In this document: in pieces, positions 53,396-64,000 of the stretch
Layout of the letters: each line of letters starts with the position of its first letter
How positions within the stretch are numbered: position 1 is the stretch's first letter
Source of the DNA: Zygnema cylindricum
Taxonomy: Eukaryota; Streptophyta; Zygnematophyceae; Zygnematales; Zygnemataceae
Reading direction: 5' to 3'
NCBI GenBank assembly: GCA_037447655.1
Contig: JBBHKE010003315.1
Coordinates: forward strand, 1 to 64,000
Length of the DNA stretch: 64,000 bases
Translations under genes and position numbers: made by a program
The notes under the pieces: generated by a model
Seen by the model: the letters and a program-made list of their open reading frames with translations, nothing else
Told to the model about the DNA's origin: nothing
Database searches by the model: none

Positions 53396-56075
53396 TGTTG
53401 ATATTTGTGTATTTTCTAGGTCTGTAAATAGGATAGAAAAAGGCAGAGGCAGTCTGCCTCTAACTCCCCTCTCCAAGCCCCCACAATTGTTGTAGTCACT
53501 GAAGGCTAGATAGGGAGCTAGAGCCATGGCTGCCTAAGCTCTCTAGAGAAGACAGGGGGTAAATTAGGTAGACTTATCAAAAGTTAATTGACGGACCCAA
53601 GAATTAAACCTGGTACCTGCCGGCTCTCAATCAATCATAGTTGGTAGCTTTAACCGTTTAGTCTAGCGCTAGTATTAAGACATATAAGGTTTGATAATTA
53701 TTTAATTAGTTACACGTAGACTTTATCATTTAACTAGAAATATATACGTAGTGCATAGATACAGTTATATAAAGTACGAAGTACGACACGGTTACGAAAT
53801 AAATACCGCGCATTTTGTTTGACATCAAAAAAAATACCGCGCAAGTATTTATGACGGCTACGATTGAAATCCGGATTTGATCAGACGGCCGCGAAGGATG
53901 CCGAGATTGCGGAATAGGATTTTGGCGGTTTGCGATCACCGCCAAATCGAATGACACGTGGCAAAACCACATTAGATTGCGACAACTCCAGGGATTACAG
54001 AAACGAATCCCGATATGACATGTGTCGACATTTTGGCCATGTCGTACAATGGCCGTACAGAAAGTACACCGGCACCTGTACTTTTCTGTACGACACAGTA
54101 TTTTAATTGGTGCCGTACTTCAGTAGATAGAGTTTTAGAGGGGGAATAGGACTTATAAAATTTTGGGTAGGTAGTTGCCTCTCCCAGAGAGCACCTTGTA
54201 TAAATGGAAAACTTTGGCTAGCCATAACAATTCATTTACTTGACCATTTTCAGTGATTCTTTTTGCTACGGACTCAGGGGAATCCAGGCTACATAGGAGT
54301 GTAGTCGGTCAGAGTTTTTGCCTGCCAGAGTGGCTGCATTTCTAAGGGAAAGTCAAAGTGGGTGAATGTGTCCAAAACTCATATTCTAACTTTGCATTCT
54401 GTGGTGGAACTGAGCACACAGAAAGTCTTATTTCACAGGGGTGAAGCTATAATGGGTTTGTGATTGTCAAGGGGTCAGTCATTTGGGTTTATATCAACTT
54501 GGAGTCGGCACTATCTAGATAAGCTTCTTTGTATCTGCTTACTTTGAGGGCCAATGGAGGTCTCAGAATTTCAGGTTATGGGCCCGCCATCTAGGGTGCC
54601 TATGTTCGATGAAACAGACTTCACTTATTGGGAGTTTACTATGGAGGGATTGCTTTTCGAGAAACACTTATGGGGAATTGTTTCGGGACAAGTGAGATGT
54701 CCACCACCTGGCTTTGGAGGAGCTTACTATGGAGAATCATCTGAGGCTGCCCAGAATATCAACCGGAGTTCAGATGCGACGGAAGGTGAAGGGAAAAACC
54801 GTTCCGTGGATGGGGAAAAATGGGAGAAGGGAAAAGGAACACCGATGGTGAGGGGAGCTAAGCTCTCGACTATGGTTCCATTTGTTGGGATTAAAACTGA
54901 AGAAAATGACAGAAAAATATGGGAATACAAAAACACTATAGCAAAGCATCTTCTACTTAGAAACGTGTCTAAGTCCATAGCTATCACTCTTATTAAGTTA
55001 ATGAAGTCTTCAGAGATATGGGAAGCACTAAGTTTGATTTATAAGAGTAAGACTATTCAGAGGCAGCAATTAGTAAACCAAGAAATAGATGCCTATGTTT
55101 ATAAAGGCGGTAGCATGATAGAGTTTTGCAATGATATTGCTGCGCTATATGTTGAGCTTGCTAGTGCGGGATATGTAGAATCTGAGGAGAGAAAGATTAA
55201 TACACTACTGATGAAACTCCCAGATGAGTACGAAAACATCATTTGTCGTATGCAGGCAATAGATGGCTCCTCATGGACTTAGAGCTTTACCATAGGGATA
55301 ATTCTTGTGAGGGAAAGCACTTTGGAGCTTCGTAGGGGAAGTGACAAGGCGGAAGCGTGATGAGAGGAACGGCGGTGACGAGCGGAAGCGTGATGAGAGG
55401 AACGGTGGTGACGAGCGGAAGCGTGATGAGAGGAAGAAAGACAAAGGTAAACCTTATCGGAACTTTGGTGGAAAGAGACGGAGAGGAAAAGAAAGGGGAG
55501 CTTTGAAAAACGGGGTTTGCTTCTTTTGTAGAGAACCGGGTCATTATATGGAAGAATGCCCTTGTTTGAAAAAACTTAGAAGTTGGAATGTGGATGAGGA
55601 GGACGAAGGGGAAGAGGAGAAAGAGGATGAGTATATTTTAGAGCTTCTCCGGATTAGTAGTATGGGGAAGAGAGAAAAGCACACAGAAATTTCACGAAAG
55701 CAACAATGTGCTTTTGGAGGTATAAGGGAAGTAAAGAGAGAGGAGGTACTTGAGGATGTCGAGGAGTGTAGAGTGTATGACTTAGAAATGAGAAAGTCAG
55801 ATCTAGGATCCATAAGTGAAAACGGGAAAGATAAAATTAATGACGATAATTTTATAGATAATAGGGAAACAGAAAACTGGTCGGAAAGGGAGACTTCAAC
55901 GGATTCCGAGGAAAGGGGAGAAGAGAAACTCGATGAGGTTTTAAAGGGTAGGGGAGAAGAGAAATATTTGATTAAAGGATTAGGGGAGAAGAAATATTTA
56001 TTGGGAATTAAAATAGAAAGTGATAGTGGAAAGAATTCCATAGGAGAGAGTGAGTTCTCTCGTATCTCCTATTAA
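53396..56075 (+). mobile_element. Non-autonomous copia A1N-c, 3' truncated
   Basis: 5' LTR 53396-54573 (TGTTGATATTTGTGTATTTT to GAATTTCA), PBS GGTTATGGGCCCGCCA at 54574-54589 (one change), and gag-type region to about 56060. The 3' LTR and gag end are missing. An antisense T-arm-like GGTACCAGG region and the GTAC palindrome (54061-54086) are present in the LTR. Confidence 0.9.
54554..56075 (+). pseudogene. Gag of A1N-c, broken
   Basis: Frame 1 (54554-55279) gives MEVSEFQVMGPPSRVPMFDE through MKLPDEYENIICRMQ and stops at TAG where relatives have Trp (SSWT-stop-SFTM). After a deletion around 55340 the frame shifts: KRDERNGGDER repeats, the knuckle CFFCREPGHYMEEC (about 55520-55560), the acidic region EEDEGEEEKEDE and KYLLGIKIESDSGKNS. 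Homology to the 633-aa Gag ends at about 56055, before the RNase H-derived tail. Confidence 0.87.
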
Positions 56076-56720
56076 CCATCTGTAAATGGGGTAGGTAGAA
56101 GGACTCTTATCTGTTCTAAGTTTTAAATGGGGTATTTTTAAATGTCACGACCCAACAAAACATTGAAAAAGTTGCTTATTTAAATAAACCAAAAAACAAC
56201 AAAAAAAAGCAGAAGCAGGCTGCAGACACAGATAGGCATGAATAGCAAAAGCCTTTAGGGTATTTTAGGTTTTAAAACCCCAAAAACCCGTAGTACATAT
56301 TGAACCCAACTTCGAGACAGCACAAATAGATGGCAAAGCACCACCTCAGATGAAAAATATTTTGTTTTGTTTCTAAGAAGAAAAGATTTCAATACACACA
56401 AACGAAAGCAATATTTCTCCTCCATTCGATACATTGAACCGTCTCTAAACTCTTCAGCTCATCCCCAGGATACAAGTTTTTCAAACCTCAACTACTGTTT
56501 AACTCATTATTCAGTCCCACGAAAGGACTTCTCCTTTTCCTCCCTGAAGGTCAATAAATAGAGTGTAGGACTAGTTAAGCCTCGCAGGACGACCCCATGG
56601 GAGATTTCCCATGATTAATACATAGTCTACTATTATTCACTAACTCTCTCATTTCCTAAAACGATAATTTAAGTCTATGAATTTCTAAATTGCAGAAAAA
56701 ACTAAACTGTTTATTGATGT
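56076..56720. other. 3' flank of the CYBDOM gene
   Basis: AT-rich sequence containing the presumed 3' untranslated region of the minus-strand gene ending at 56721. No other gene is supported. A polyadenylation signal on the minus strand cannot be fixed with confidence. Confidence 0.5.
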
Positions 56721-59700
56721 TTATGGTGTCACATCCTCGAGCTTTTGAGGTTGCCCATTGGTTCCTCCTCCTAATGGGGCCTCCAATTCGGGATCTCGGT
56801 TCTTCTTTGAAAGCCATGTGATCCATGTCACAATCTCCAACAAGATGGAGAGACCTGCCAAACAAAGAATGATGACAATGTAGACAGTCCTCCATTTGCC
56901 ATAGACCTGCAGAAAACATCACCCCCACAGACACGAATCAGCTCTCTTTCTCTCTCTCTCTCCCTCTCTCTTTCTCTCTCACTCCCTCTCTCTTGATCTC
57001 CACGAGGTCTCTCTGCAAAGTCAAATTGCGATATTCCTGGGAAAGGGAAGAAGATAACAAATATTTCCTGGATGTGCCTAAACTAAGAGAGATGCACAGA
57101 ACTTAGGAAAACAAAAACTATCATAATTATTTTGGAACAAAATTAATAAAAGAAAACTGTAAAAAGCCAGGTAATGGAACTAATTACTACAGAGTGTATC
57201 AATCAATACATAATATTGTTTCCTTAAAAAAATATGCGATGGCGAATAATTTTTGAATGCTGCATACTTCTAAGGAAAATTATTAATTCAGAAACCTCTT
57301 CAAGTATGACAAAAAAACTACCGCAAACCCTAATTTTGCCCTAATTTTGAAATGCATTATGAAAACGACCACAAACCTAATGCAAAAAAATGGAAAGTCT
57401 CACTATTACAAATTCCCAAATTAGGTTACTTACCTCGAGAAGATGGAACCCAATAAATATGTTGATGATGCTCAATGCAATCACAGCATATCCTCCCGTC
57501 CAATGGTAAATATTCCAAAACAGACGATTTTTTGCTTTGACATCAGGTTTTATTAAAGACGACAAAACCTGCAAATTTTCAAACCATCGTGTTTCTTCAG
57601 AAAGATTCAAAGCCAATTTTCCTCCACTAGAGTTAATAAAAGTCATCTCCTGTAGCCTATTTCCCTCTGCACTCTTTCTATTTTTGCACCACAAGAAGCC
57701 AAAAAGAGCAATAAAACCTCAATACATTATTACGATTATTATTCTTATAGAGTATAATATAATTTCATCCTCAAAAAGTCAAGCAAGAAAGCACTGAAAG
57801 AGTCTCTTCCACAAATAGCATAGTCACCATTTTCCAATATAACAACCAAACAGTAGAAAGAGAGGGAGGGAGATGGGATAAAGAACGGCAAGAGGAGAGA
57901 AGAGAGGAATTGAATTGGAATTGAAGACAGAGAGAGAGGGTGAGAGGGAACAGAGGAGAGGGAGTGGGAGAGGAGAAAAAGAAGAGGGGGAGCCAGGAAG
58001 AGCGAGAATAAAGTGAAGAACTGAAAGTCAGAGGGAGAGGGACGGAGAGAGAGAGGGGGAGAGAGAGGCAGAGAGGGGGAGGGAGAAAGAGAGGGAGAGG
58101 GAGAGGGAGACAGAGAGGTTTTTGAGATGGAGAGGGAGAGGGAGAAAGGGGAGGGGAAGGAGGAGGAGGGGGAGGAGGGGGAAGGGAAGGGAGAGGGGGA
58201 GAAGCGGAAGGGGAAGGAGAGGGAGAAGGAGAGAGAGAGGGAGTATAGAGTGAGAACAAAGCAAACAAACACTTCAAATCTTCCCCACATCTTCCCGTAC
58301 CTGCAAGCTGCCGATGACTGTGATGGCGATAGCCAGTGACAGATGTCGGTCGTCCCTCTCTCCCCAGTAGTGAAGCCTAATTCCCATGGCAAAGCCTCCC
58401 AAGCCCAGCAAATATCCCGATGTTTGGAATACTCTGTGGATGTTGAGCCACGCGGGACCCGCGAATGGTTTCACATATCGGGCAACCATGGCTCCCAGAG
58501 GGATAATTATACCCCATCCAATGGCAGATAAGAATCCATGGATCTGCATTGCCCACCAACCAAAGAAAACAGTTAACGGAACAGTTCTCAACCTCAAGGT
58601 TTTTTTTACGGTAAAATCAACAAACAGTTAAACAAGAAAACAAAGGAAAAGTTCCAGCAAAAGAAAGGAGTAAATGACAAAAGAGACAAAGTTCCTACAA
58701 ATGGAAATGGGATAAACCAGCAGCGTCTTTCACTCTCGGCAAGAGAGAGAAAAATGTGAAGGAGCTTAACGCCAAGAGAGAAAATACAAACACAACAAAA
58801 GAAAACAAACTCCAGGCTACGCAGAGAGGAGAGAAGACAAAGGACCTACATTCTTGAACTTCTTGTGTGGTTCTTCCGCAGTCTCTAAAGTCAAAGCATA
58901 GTCACTAAAATCCTTGAGTGCGGACGCAAATCTACACGAGCTACAGTGCTCCGCGATAATATAATTAGTTTGGTCTTCCACTTTCCCAGTGGCCCAAATG
59001 GTGGCAATATTTGGAGAACTAAGAACAACATCAAAAGCCAATGAGATTTTCGAAACACCATCTGACCCACAACTGAGATTGGTCAATGTGAGCTTTCCTC
59101 CGACACTAACTCCACTGTCCGACGTGTCTGCCAAATAATACTGTGTTCCGGTCATCGCTCCGTTCCTTTGAAAACAAACGATGACACTGGAGGGTTCCAT
59201 TTCTGGCAGTCCATCCTCATTAATTCCCCATGAAATGTAGTCCGTAGTAGGGTTTGCAGTCTTAGAAAATGCCACTCTCATTACACTTGTTGTCGCATTC
59301 CAGCTCCACTGCAGAAGGCTTCCGTCATCCAACAACCGACACGTGTCGAAAGGCGTCGGAGTCAGGGAGTTTGTGCGACTACAGCTGGCGGTAGGAGGAG
59401 GAGGAGAAGGGGGGGGAGGAGACGTTGAGGCAGGAGGAGGAGGAGGAGGTATCGGCTGAATAAGTCCCGGGTTAGAGGCACTTGTGATCCGCATATCCCG
59501 GATTTTACGGTCTGACATTCCATTACCTTGGGAGTGTCCCTTTATCAAAGTCCCCTCGGCCGTTTTTGTCGTACCGGTCGGACCCTTGGCGTAAACGTTG
59601 ACGTACTGTGCCTTGGCGCCCAGCGTAACATTAAACTGAATGTAAACAGTTTCCATGGCCATACCGTCCATGCTCCAAGACTGCACCGTACAGATGACAC

Positions 59701-60187
59701 CTGTCACGGTGAATTTGCCGCCGGCATTGGTCGTGTCGATCGTCACGCCCGATACTTCCGTGCTGGAGAGCCACAGTTGGAAGACTTTCGGTCCGTCCGC
59801 CGTATTATAACAAGCTAATACGACCGAATTTTCCATCTCGGCGATTTTATCCCTCATATTGAAACCCCAGGAGACCCAGCCACCTGGCGTAGTTGCGTTA
59901 GATACGTACAAGCCTTCCATGTACTTGCGAGTTTTGTCCACATTATTATCGTATGTGAGGGACCATGCGAGCGTGGAGTTGTCTTTCAGAGTGGCGCAGG
60001 TCGAGTAGTTGGTGCCGGGGACGAACTGGAAGTACTTGTAGCAGCCGTCAGTTGCGGCGTCAGTTGCGGCGGCAGTTTGGGCGGGAAAAGCAGTTAGGAT
60101 TAGGGTAAGGGTAAGGGTTAGGGTTAGGAAGAGCGTGGCGTTTCGGGTTAGGGAGGCGGAGGCGGAGGGAGAGGGAGAGGACGCCAT
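56721..60187 (-). CDS. Double-DOMON cytochrome b561 protein, four exons (633 aa)
   Basis: Exons 60187-58850, 58543-58301, 57568-57434 and 56906-56721, all with GT/AG junctions and in phase, give 633 residues. Residues 1-40 are a signal peptide (hydrophobic LFLTLTLTLTLILTAF). A first DOMON domain (about 48-220) has possible haem ligands Met118 and His218. A Pro-rich linker (245-266) leads to a second DOMON (268-416; Met330, His414). The cytochrome b561 core from residue 447 has His448, His482, His513 and His549 in the two-haem arrangement and five membrane spans, ending in a short charged cytoplasmic tail (KKNRDPELEAPL...). CYBDOM proteins pass electrons across the plasma membrane, probably from cytosolic ascorbate to apoplastic iron or other acceptors (family knowledge). 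Two DOMONs are unusual, since most plant members have one. Exact ligand assignment is inferred by position. Confidence 0.93.
57855..58255. repeat. GA-rich tract in intron 2
   Basis: About 400 bp of GAGAGG/GGGAGA sequence on the plus strand, so the transcribed (minus) strand is CT-rich. It lies inside the 732-bp intron 2 (57569-58300). Long Ser/Pro/Leu open frames here are artefacts. A shorter CT-rich tract (56940-57000) occurs in intron 3 (56907-57433). Intron 1 is 58544-58849. Confidence 0.93.
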
Positions 60188-61247
60188 AATGGCTGAGGGG
60201 AAGGACAGGGGAGGAGAGGAAGGAAAGGGAGGTTAGCGAGGTGGAGGATGGGAGGGAGATTATTAAGATATTGGATGACGGCGCGAAGGGGTGGATAATT
60301 TCTGTCGCGACTCGCCAGACGGTACGGCGGGGAGACGGAAAAAGTCGGTGGTAGAAGAGAGTGAGAATCCACGAAAAGGTTTTGAAATTTGAATTTGCGC
60401 GAAGGGGAGTCTGGCGTACGGCGCCGACAAAGCTGCAGGCTGGTGGCAGTTGCGCAGGATGCTGCGGAAGTACCGCGGGAGGAAGTGCAGAAGATTCCGA
60501 TTCCTTCAAAGGGTGGTCAATGCTAATGCAAGCGCAAACGCTGGATGTACGGACGATTCCTTTTCGAAGGGGAATAACTGGAAAAGTGGAAACTAACTGG
60601 AAAAGACAAACGAGTGCTTGGCACCGACGTTGAAAACGTACGAGTGACGACGACAGTCCGTTGAGCCAAACCCAGCGAGGCTAGTTTCAGCATGTTCGTA
60701 CACTAGACAGGTCATATAGATTCGTACTTTTCCCAAATCCCGTACGTACAGTGATTTTTCAGGTAGCTTACGAATCAGGGCATGACTCCATGTAGGAGTC
60801 GATTTCTTGGATCGAAGTACGTGTTTTGGATTAAGTTTTTCGGGTTCTTCTATGTCGCTTGCATCCTAGAAAATACGGACATGCCACGTGACGGAAAGAA
60901 GGCATCGAATTTTGCGCGAATAAATTTTTTCGTTTCGCAAATTTTTATCACGCCGACGTGGCGACGCTCAGCCGGTTAGAAGAGTGAAGGACAACACGAG
61001 GGATTTAGGACTCAGAAAAAGCATGCGACAATTAAATTATGAAGCGGGACTGCCCCGCGGCCGTTGAAAAATAGAAACGGGCAAATGGATCGTGGGGCAC
61101 GTCGCAATAAAACGGTCGTCAGAAGCGCTACAAAACAAAGTAACAAACTATGTCTACTTGGGCCATAAAAATAAATTAACCACCTTACGGTTGGTGGTCA
61201 GTGTTAGAAAACTACCTGTACGGCACCGACATCAACAGACATTATTT
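60188..61247. promoter_or_regulatory. Upstream region of the CYBDOM gene
   Basis: Contains the presumed 5' untranslated region and promoter on the minus strand. I cannot fix a TATA box. GTAC words recur at about 60546, 60638, 60694, 60724, 60741-60747 and 60817. No other gene is supported. Confidence 0.35.
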
Positions 61248-61273
61248 CATAGTTCAAAAGTAGGCGTTTCTAT

Positions 61274-61579
61274 TCATAGTTCAAAAGTAGGTGAAAGTAG
61301 GCCCATACAATATGCCTATTGTATGCAAAACATACAATATGACCTTAAGACCCATATTGTATTCGGACATATTCGGACCAATAAAAAAATTCGGACCAAA
61401 AATTGGACAAATTAAAACATTCGACCAAAAAAAATTATTTACACCGTCAGATTCGGACAATCGGACGGTCGCTAATCAAAGTAGCGATCTAAGAATATCA
61501 CATGAAAAGCGCATAACACAACTTACGATAAAGGCGCCGACCAAAGGCCTACCATAAAAACGCCTACTTTTGAACTATG
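61274..61579 (+). mobile_element. MITE-like element D, copy 1
   Basis: A 306-bp unit opening CATAGTTCAAAAGTAGGTG and closing CGCCTACTTTTGAACTATG, a 19-bp terminal inverted repeat with one difference. The interior includes CATACAATATGACCTTAAGA, a GATTCGGACAATCGGACGGT block and CATGAAAAGCGCATAACACA. An extra copy of the terminal repeat precedes it at 61248. No coding frame is supported. Confidence 0.75.
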
Positions 61580-61923
61580 TTTATATTGTAGGCCTTCACT
61601 AAATGATTTTATCGTAAGTTGTGTTATGGGCTTTTCATGTGATCTTCTTAGATCGCTAGTTTGATCAACGATCGTTCGATCGTCCGAATCTGACGGTTTA
61701 AATAAAAAATACCTCAAAACTTACAAAAAAATATTTTTTTGTCCGAATGTTTTTCAAATTTTAGACATGACGTTTAATTCTCTATCGATCGATGTGCAAC
61801 TCAACCCTGTTACTATTTTTTTCATTTTGTGACCAATACAATATGGGTCTTAAGGTCATATTTTATGTTTTGCGTACAATAGGCATATTGTATAGACGTA
61901 CTTTCACCTACTTTTGAACTATG
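61580..61923 (-). mobile_element. MITE-like element D, copy 2 (inverted)
   Basis: Immediately after copy 1 the same unit appears in inverse order (ATCGTAAGTTGTGTTATGGG, then CTTTTCATGTGATCTTCTTA, then CTTAAGGTCATATTTTATG, then TTTCACCTACTTTTGAACTATG), with about 80 bp extra at 61730-61830. Copies 1 and 2 together form a long imperfect palindrome. Confidence 0.75.
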
Positions 61924-62667
61924 CATTATTTGCAGATTTGCATTACACCGACAATTGCTATTAGCGTACAAGTTTCTTTAGCGTATAGGAAGAATTACAG
62001 TGATTGAGGCTAATTAGGAAGTTGAAAATTTTGAAACAAAACATACATTCTAATTGTTTACTAATGCTAATTTGGGTCTTTGAAAAAAAAAAAAAGGCGG
62101 TCGCAAACATGTTTACACTAATATAGGTTCCTGTACAAAATCTGACAAATCGTACACAACTCGTACGTTCACACAGTCGAAACGTGGTTGTTGGACGAAT
62201 ATGTGCAAACGTGATATTTTACAGCCCGATTTCATCCCCTTTTTAGAGCGCACATTCTCATGCGTCCGCGGTTACTAAAACTTATTATTTATATTTTTTC
62301 ACTTAAAAAGGTAATATGTTGTACGGTCTAACAATGACCGTACACCGCGCTATATATAAGACAACGTCCTTTCATTTTGTACGGTACATAGAAAAAAACC
62401 CCAAATGGCGTAAAGAAAAAAATAGAATAAGTTATATTATTAGATAATTTGAAAAAAAAAGCGGGACGGAATTAGTATACATTACGCTAATAGTGATTGG
62501 CGATGTACCGAAAGTGTGCAAAGCCTTCGGGGGTCACGCTCCATGAGAAGAAATCCAGTTGGAAGGCAAATTCAATACACTACTGTAACCCATGCAAGAT
62601 TCTATAATTTTTCGTTATTTTCCAGACACTACAGTAGCTGTATGGCAACTTTATGGGCACGTTTTTA

Positions 62668-63185
62668 TTACAAACCGTAGTTGAAAAGTAGGCGTATTTA
62701 TGGTAGGCCTTTGGTAGGTGCACAAAACTTGGCACAAAACTCGCGAAGAGTAAGCATACTGTATGTGTGTGCGTTGTGCACACTCTTGTACGAACGTACG
62801 AAGCTGACATATCATCAAAGTACAGCGCACGTCGCCGGACAAACTTTTTTAGCGAACTGACACGGCGTATGATGTCATTCCGCGGAAAAAAAAACCCGAA
62901 AAAAAAAAACCGAAAAAAAAAAACGCGGACGTAAGTCCTATCGTAAGTTGTGTTATGGGCTTTTCATGTGATCTTCTTAGATCGCTACTTTGATCAGCGA
63001 CCGTCCGATCGTTCAAATCTGACGGTATAAACAAAATTTGTTGGTCCGAATGTTTTTATTGGTCTAAATTTTGGTTTGAATGTTATAATTGGTCTGAATA
63101 CAATATGGGTCTTAAGGTCATACTGTATGTTTTGCATACAACAAGCATATTGTATGGGCCTACTTTCACCTACTTTGGAACTATG
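62668..63185 (-). mobile_element. MITE-like element D, copy 3 (inverted, interrupted)
   Basis: 62668-62715 matches the left end of inverted copy 2 (GAAAAGTAGGCGTATTTATG, then GTAGGCCTTTGGT). The rest resumes at 62939 with TATCGTAAGTTGTGTTATGG and ends CACCTACTTTGGAACTATG at 63185. The intervening 62716-62938 is unrelated sequence with blocks of A separated by CCG. Confidence 0.65.
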
Positions 63186-64000
63186 CCTAAAATCCAAAAT
63201 GATTTTTTCATAACATAATCTACCACCTGGTACAATTTTATATGAGTGGTTGTCATTTTGGGAAATCAACTAACTTTAATGTAATTGAATTTGTCTTTTT
63301 TCACACAAGTCTGTCGCGAAACAGTACAGTAACCATATTTCCAAATTTCTTAAATACTTAAATTTTGAGATTAGCTTTGGTCCAATGCCAACTTTTGAGA
63401 TCGTTCGAAAATTTTCGATTCACGCATAGCGCCAAAAAATATATATATATGCACTTTAAAGGGAGGCTTTGGGCGCACGCTATTTAATTAGGCCCTATGA
63501 TCTCTTTTTTCTTTTGTCTTAAAAGTAATCTAACACTGAAGATAATAAGTGGACGATCGTCAACGTTTTTACGCCAAAAAAATACACTTCGCAAGCAAGG
63601 CGACAGACGGTGTAAAGTTTGTCTGATAGTGCAAAAGTGCGGCGCAAAGTCCGCTGCCCCAACTGTCGATTTTAAAGGCTTTGAAATCGTGCGACACGCG
63701 CGCGCTGTTTGAAACATTCGAGCGATTTTCCACGACTGCACTGTGTATCGCTATAAGGTTAAGGTATGTCCCCATGTATGTGTAACTTAGTGAACTTACT
63801 TTGTAACTTAGCGCGGATCCGGCGGACCCGGATTTCAGGTGTCGCTATGAGTTTACTCGAAATTGTTACTTAAGTTTGTGACGATTGTATACGACGACAA
63901 TACGCGTGACGGCTGTCACCGTGTAGAATTTGTCTTTGCCGTACTGTATTTTTTCGAATCATTTTGAAGCGTCGCAAGACACGTTGTAATTTTTGAAACG
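63186..64000. other. Unassigned sequence at the right edge
   Basis: Mixed-composition sequence without a supported gene, RNA or repeat. Short open frames on both strands lack recognisable motifs. Confidence 0.45.

Noticed and set aside
57745-58392. Minus-strand frames of 168-215 codons rich in Ser, Pro and Leu
   Set aside because: They fall in the GA/CT-rich intron 2 of the CYBDOM gene and have no independent support.

Overview
The window looks like nuclear DNA of a repeat-rich streptophyte plant. The best guess is a charophyte-grade green alga; a bryophyte or early-diverging land plant is the alternative. The grounds are one host gene with spliceosomal introns whose product is a plant-type DOMON/cytochrome b561 protein, dense nested Ty1/copia elements, and a Ty3/gypsy remnant carrying a cytosine-5 DNA methyltransferase (DNMT) domain. 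Retrotransposons with captured DNMTs have been reported from charophytes and dinoflagellates. The species call is inference.

Layout. 1-6.5 kb: AT-rich non-coding DNA with a TATC microsatellite, a decayed DDE_1 (pogo/Tigger-like) transposase that keeps a spliceosomal intron, a GATA-rich degenerate satellite, short tandem duplications and an old MITE copy. 6.5-14.3 kb: family B copia LTR and RNase H debris on the minus strand with a solo family A LTR inside it, fragments of an unclassified element C, and two family B LTRs head to head. 14.3-17.35 kb, minus strand: the gypsy remnant, with protease-like tail, DNMT, reverse transcriptase (RT) and RNase H. 19.2-23.4 kb: two tandem copies of element C gag with 430-bp repeats and a patch of family B gag. 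23.4-32.6 kb: a degraded copia B element split by a complete Gag-only copia element (A1N) with a GTTTC target duplication. 32.6-39.5 kb: a degraded copia A2 element with a MITE in its integrase-RT linker. 39.5-50 kb, minus strand: a second A1N element split by a very young A1 copia whose LTRs differ at about one site and which has a GATAT target duplication. 50-52.2 kb: the 3' part of another A2. 52.7-53.2 kb: a 71-bp minisatellite with 142-bp higher-order structure. 53.4-56.1 kb: a truncated A1N. 56.7-60.2 kb, minus strand: the only convincing host gene, with four exons and a 633-residue product. 61.2-63.2 kb: an inverted-repeat MITE-like family.

How the parts relate. The A1, A1N and A2 copia elements share an organisation: the gag start codon lies inside the 5' LTR, and the primer binding site directly after the LTR is read as gag codons (Q-V-M-G-P). 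It matches the anticodon arm of initiator tRNA-Met, not the tRNA 3' end, as in Drosophila copia. The A1N copies lack protease, integrase and RT but keep a Gag fused to a shrunken RNase H-like tail, so they are probably mobilised in trans by A1-type elements. The A1 copy here, although young, has a 34-bp deletion in RT. The host gene probably encodes a plasma-membrane transmembrane electron-transfer protein and is unrelated in function to the transposons.
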